Shown: positions 59,217 to 64,000 of the stretch, piece by piece
Layout: every line of letters begins with the position of its first letter
Position numbering within the stretch: the stretch's first letter is position 1
Source of the DNA: Apoda limacodes
Lineage: Eukaryota; Arthropoda; Insecta; Lepidoptera; Limacodidae
Assembly: GCA_946406115.1 (NCBI GenBank)
Contig: OX291547.1
Location: 18,729,001 to 18,793,000 of the forward strand
Reading direction: 5' to 3'
DNA: 64,000 nt
Translations under genes and position numbers: made by a program
The notes under the pieces: generated by a model
What the model was told of the DNA's origin: nothing
Seen by the model: the letters and a program-made list of their open reading frames with translations, nothing else
Database searches by the model: none

Positions 59217-61138
59217 AAATATCCTCTATAAATTTCACAGGCTTGCTCCATATTTATTTGCAATTTATTTATTAATAAATAATTTATTTATTCTATTATA
59301 GAAAAAAAATTTCGAAGAGGCAATTAAATTACATAAAAAATTTCAGGTTGGATCTCAAAAATAATGCCAAAAATCAGTTTTAAAAATGAAAAAGCCTCTA
59401 TTTTACGTAAAATGTTAATATTTTTAATTTATAAAATATCTGATTTAAGGGAGGGAAGAGGAGGGATCAGTACCTAATTAATTACCATTCATATCTAAGA
59501 CGTACAATGATTTCGAAAATTAATGAAATACCTTAAGTAAATTGAGCATTCTCAATGATTATTTATTTTACATATTGAAGCGAATTTTCTACAATTCTGC
59601 AACAATCCAAAATGGTTTAAGTTTTATTATTAAATTAAAATTCTTAATGTTTCTAGTATGATAGTTTGCTGAAATTTGCCACAGCCAAAAAATGTACCAA
59701 ATAATCAACAGCGTTGTAATTTTCTGTAAAATTTTAAGATACGAACACGCGCAAGCTATATTTAATCGCTAATCAAATGTACAACGACTTTTTTTTATCA
59801 CTTAGGATAATTTATAAGTTTAGACCATCGTAGACATAAAACATATTCTGGTATCCGTTAAGATATTTGAATAAAATAGAATATTTCTGTCCAAACAATT
59901 TACAAAATCTTTAGCTACATAGCTTGAGAAAGAAGCACATTTGGTTAATTTTGGTTTTGGAACTAAACCATTCAACGTCAAGGTGCAAATTTTAAGGGGG
60001 GAAAAAACATTATTGTATTTTGTATAAAAATTTGCCCTTTATAATCAACTTAATCATCGTGACATGATTAACTTATTAGTAATGAGAAAATGAGAATACA
60101 GTAATACCAAATGTACACGTAATTTACAGTGGGGGCCTCCGTCGCTTCATCAGACTAAGACGAAAATCGGTAGTAGCTTAGCGCGTAAGTATGGGAATGC
60201 ATTATGCGGATAAATAATTAATGTTATTTATATATTTATATATATATATATATATTTATAAATATAAAAAGGTTCAGTAGGTACCTAAATAAAATATATA
60301 TATTATCACTATAAGCGACGTAGACCCCGACTGAACTTGCGCAGCAGACGTATTTTAAAGAGCAGCGCAAACTATTAACCAATCAAGATTGTCTATTTGT
60401 TCTTAACTTAAAGGCACGCAATGTTCAAAAACGGTTGACAAGTGTAAACATAACATATATAGGCTCTTACCATTTATACCTTTAATTGTTATATTTAGGG
60501 TTTACTTTAAATGTGTAGATATAGTTGTGCTTTTCAGCATTATTTGGTTGTGTCTTTGACGATGTTTGATGTCGCGCTATATACACAATTCTTTAAGAAG
60601 TAAATAAATGCTTTGAAATATAAAATGTATACCTTATGTAAATGAAAATATTTTACAGCCCTTATATTACTCAATATCTATCTATATAGTTATAAAAAAA
60701 GACAAGATCAAGGGCAGACCTATATGCTACCCATAGAAGTTAACATATTTTTTTATATACCAAGAGCCTGCCCTGGAGTGAGAAAAATAAATAATAGCAT
60801 ACCTATAACTGCATAATGGTGTATACAGTGATATTGAGTGAACGAGTGTGATAAAGAAGGTAGATAACTATTTTTTACGCTTTTCATAGTTATATATTTT
60901 ATAATTATGTCATAAATGCACTATACGTAATGTATAACGTACAAGATTCCTATAGTATAGTGTGTAAAAGAATTATTTATTTCATGAAAGTAGTCTAGTT
61001 TATTATTAAATGGGATAATTAACCCTTGTTGTTAAAAAAATGTTATTTTGTCATACCGCAGACTATGTGCAATAATGAAAAAGAAAACTTTTTTATATGA
61101 AGTAATATATGTATAAATTTTAATAATTATCAAATAAG
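59217..61138. other. 3'UTR of the NPF-motif gene and convergent spacer
   Basis: AATAAA at 59274-59279 is the first candidate poly(A) signal, 58 bases after the stop; further ones near 59869 and 60602 would give longer 3'UTRs. The rest is AT-rich, with a TA tract at 60229-60256. No other gene seen. Confidence 0.5.
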
Positions 61139-61144
61139 TTTATT
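61139..61144 (-). terminator. Candidate poly(A) signal of HEATR3
   Basis: AATAAA on the minus strand, about 40 bases past the HEATR3 stop codon at 61183. Confidence 0.6.
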
Positions 61145-61182
61145 GTATAAAATACATAACAATGTATGAATATAATTTACAC

Positions 61183-64000
61183 TTACAACTGGCTTATTCT
61201 TTCTCTTATATAACTAATAAATCTCGGTAGATTTGAGGTAACTGTGCTGACAACTACTTTGTATTCTTTTGGAAGTCTTTTTTGTTGCCTTACCTGAAAT
61301 AAAGACACATACATTTTATTTAATTAAATCAACTCACGTAACGAATGCTTGCAGAACGTACTGTGCCGAAAGTATTCTTTGATTTTATTTCAAGATCCTT
61401 AAATTCCTCTAAGGGCATATTCCTTTTTCACACGATCTAAGTTTATTATGATCCAATGTATAACCACAGTCCAAGCATTCATTCAGTCGGGCGTCAAAGA
61501 CGTCTAGAGACAGAGCAAGCGTGCGGTGCGGTGCAAGTGTTAGAAACTCATAAGTAACGTCTAGCCACAATAAATGTCCAGAGGTTTTCGGGTTCTTTTC
61601 AACACCTAACGCGATTTGTGCGAATTACTATACCTAGTATAAGAACACAACACGCATATATTCCTTCTGTAGTGACAATGAGTGGTCATCACGCGCTGAA
61701 GATCACATCATCATGATGGACTGTATGTCTTAAGCGTCCTTCTCCAAGAAGTAGATCTATGCCCCTGCAGTGGAGCGAATAACGCCTGTGGCGAACATAC
61801 TGGTCTACTTAGGAGGTAACAGCATAAATTATCTACTGCCGTAATAAATCTAACAGGGCCAGATTTATTGAAGCTATAGATAATTTATGCTGTTAGTATG
61901 AAATATGTGTAGTTAATTACCCACAGATTTCTCTGTATCTAGTTTTTGCTTATACTGGAAACATTTTGTAGACATATTTTAAGAACAGGTATTGAGTAGA
62001 CCTCATAACACTTATAGACCTATTAGGCCTTCATCATCAGTTACTACAGACACATTTTATATGGACTCTAATCTTCGAAATAAATACGGCTAACGTCTTG
62101 TATGAATTCTAATAAGACATTGTTTCTTTTAAAAAGCTAATTTTAACCATTCTGAGACAAACACATATTAATTTGTAACACAAAATGGTGATCGTCTACC
62201 AAATAAAATTAAGAAAACTTACCTTATTTTTAAAAATCGGCGCTAACTTTGATAACTTATCTGCGAGTTTTACTTTACCCGCCAAATAATCAGTTTCATC
62301 TTCAGAATATAAATCAACTACTGTATCGATAGCTTCTGCTAACACCCAAACTTCGTTCTCTTTGTGCGCTTGCTCCAATATAAAATCTGTTATTGTACAT
62401 ATCACTTCTTCAGTTGTGGCGTTCAAATTGTTTACTAGTAATAAACCCAGTATACCTATCATTCGTATAAGATTTGACCTAATTTCGGGCACTTGGCAAT
62501 CTTTTATTCCTTGTAGCATCAACTGTAACAGACAGTTTAAATAAATTTTATTCAATGGTTGAGTGCAATGGGGTATGGCTCAATCCCTGACAAACGTAAG
62601 AGCATAAATAAATAATAAATGGACTTCAGTTAAAAAAAAAATCTTTTAATTTTTTTTGAATTAAAATTTATAGCCTATACAATCATTTTATTCAGTCGAC
62701 CATCAAAGGAAAAGGAAAGGCACTGCAACTGTGAGGAACCTTGCGCGGCGAGACGAGGAGCGAGCACACCCGACTTCCCTGTATTGTCACATATGGCAAC
62801 TCGGGTGCTATCTAGCCAGTCATACATTTTGTTACGGTCCTATGACTTCTCGACGGTGTAGGATTTATCAAGGACGATTTATGAATGAAAAACAAAATCG
62901 ACTATGATTATATATATACCTGACAACTTTGCTCGTTAGAGTCGTGACAGACATTTATTTGGAGTATTGCATTTTTTTAAGCACTGACGTATAATACCTA
63001 AATGAAGTATTATATAGTTATTTTTTTGTGTTTTGATAAATTCATCAGTGAGTTGAGATGTAGCTGCCCTAATCACGTACGTTTAGTTACATATCGTGTC
63101 GTCCTTGTATTCACTCGAGTTTACTATGAAGTGTCACTGCGTTGATGATGCTTGTATAGTCAAATTGGTTATTTCCCTTTGAAAACACGTACAGCGTTCA
63201 AGATGCGCGTGGGGGTTGTTATTACCCGCGTAAGTCGGTAAACACGTTTACGTCATAATGTAGCGCAAACCGCAATCTATACCTACTTGTTTAATAAAGC
63301 TTAACGAAAGCAAAAATGTGTGTTGACTACATGAAAGTTATATTATGTAGTCAGTACGAATCTAGCGTTAGTTATCCTACTAATATTATAAATGTGAAAG
63401 TTTTTATATCTGGATGGATGTTTATTATTCAATCACGCTTCAACCACTGGACGGATCGGGATAAAACTTGGCATACATATAAGTTATGGAATTATAGGCT
63501 ACTTTTTATCCCTAAAAATTCAAAAGTTCCTACGGGAATAACTATAACAGAGTTAAACGAACTACTGTTGCATGCTATAGCAATGCATTGGTATAACAAA
63601 TTAATTAATTAATTGGAGTTAATTAAGGAGTTCCACGCCGATAACCGAATTTAGGGCGGTCGGAGCCGCTGGCAAACTCTAGTATGATATAACTGGGCCT
63701 CGCAGTAATATACGCATATCCCAGGCATGAGCGAGTACACAAAAAGCAGAGATGTCTTATCCAGCTTTCTCTTTATATCCTGCTACCGAGGTTCATTCTA
63801 TCACACTATTCTTGTATGTCTTAGTATAAAACACATGCTTACCTCTAAATCTGTCAAGGCCAAGTCACTAAACAAGCCATTTCCACTGGTGTTGCCATTC
63901 TCTCTAAACTTAATTTTATCTAAAGCGGCTCTCATCACTGCAGTAGCGGACTCTGTTAGGTTTATATTTTCTGATTTCTGCTTGAACACCAACTTTCCTG
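61183..64000 (-). CDS. HEATR3: HEATR3 (Syo1 homologue), C-terminal 188 residues
   Basis: HEATR3/Syo1 is a HEAT/ARM-repeat adaptor that binds ribosomal proteins uL18 (RPL5) and uL5 (RPL11) and takes them into the nucleus for 5S-RNP assembly. Exons (minus): 64000-63843 (5' part cut by the window edge), 62522-62223, 61293-61183. Phases join at 0 throughout, ending in TAA. Key stretches are TAVMRAALDKIKFRENG, NLIRMIGILGLLLV, EVWVLAEAIDTVVDLYSED, KLADKLSKLAPIFKNK and, in the last exon, SNLPRFISYIRERISQL. They match the recalled C-terminal HEAT repeats and tail of animal HEATR3. The last exon is not open as a stand-alone ORF. The gene converges on the NPF-motif gene. Confidence 0.9.
61817..61895. 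other. Imperfect hairpin in the last HEATR3 intron
   Basis: taacagcataaattatcta (61817-61835) pairs perfectly with 61877-61895, followed by a 7-base internal mismatch and 9 more pairs (aataaatct). The loop is 9 bases. The ~79-base shape could be a miRNA-like hairpin or a short palindromic MITE. No further evidence. Confidence 0.5.
63371..63690 (-). mobile_element. Common interspersed repeat, near full-length, minus strand
   Basis: Reverse complement carries the gccagcggctccgaccgccc head, ggttatcggcgtggaactcc, the gggataaaaagtagcctat middle, and the aactttcacatttataatat tail (at the 63371-63400 end). In the HEATR3 intron between exons 63843 and 62522. Confidence 0.8.

Noticed and set aside
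34116..64000. Functional link between the 5S-derived piece and HEATR3, a 5S-RNP import adaptor
   Set aside because: They lie about 27 kb apart in different genes; the coincidence has no support.

Overview
This window is a piece of an AT-rich insect nuclear genome. It is almost certainly from a moth or butterfly. Its genes are split into small exons with GT-AG introns. The introns and spacers are packed with short interspersed repeats, non-LTR retrotransposon tails, MITEs and a Helitron remnant of the kind typical of Lepidoptera. There are no prokaryotic features. Gene and family names come from recalled protein similarity, and the exon models were built by hand from splice sites and reading phase.

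Three protein-coding genes can be supported. (1) Minus strand, 19537 down to 674 and continuing off the left edge: the WD-repeat half of CFAP57 (WDR65/FAP57), an axonemal protein. It has 12 exons that join in phase into 706 codons, and the coiled-coil half lies outside the window. Two RFX X-box-like motifs sit just upstream of its start codon. (2) Plus strand, 29226 to 59216: a complete five-exon gene for a 489-residue protein that I cannot name. It has two NPF motifs, a basic proline-rich stretch and a long acidic C-terminal exon, and its first intron is 23 kb. (3) Minus strand, 64000 down to 61183: the last three exons (188 residues) of HEATR3 (Syo1), the adaptor that imports ribosomal 5S-RNP proteins. 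Genes 2 and 3 converge, with about 2 kb between their stop codons.

Layout: 1-19537 is CFAP57, whose largest intron (1089-11238) is a graveyard of LINE fragments plus a pair of LTR-like repeats. 19538-29225 is intergenic and holds tandem repeats, a tRNA-like SINE head and a nested pair of terminal-inverted-repeat elements. 29226-59216 is the NPF-motif gene; its introns hold a 5S rRNA-derived fragment, MITEs, a Helitron helicase remnant beside a cluster of heat-shock-element-like motifs, and LINE endonuclease and RT fragments. 59217-61182 is UTR and spacer. 61183-64000 is HEATR3. One LINE family accounts for at least 12 fragments.

No operon-like or defence system is present. The best leads are the X-box pair, the Helitron/HSE cluster, the duplicated CFAP57 splice donor around a LINE fragment, the nested TIR element with its near-empty relative in the same window, the 5S-derived sequence, and the unnamed NPF-motif gene.
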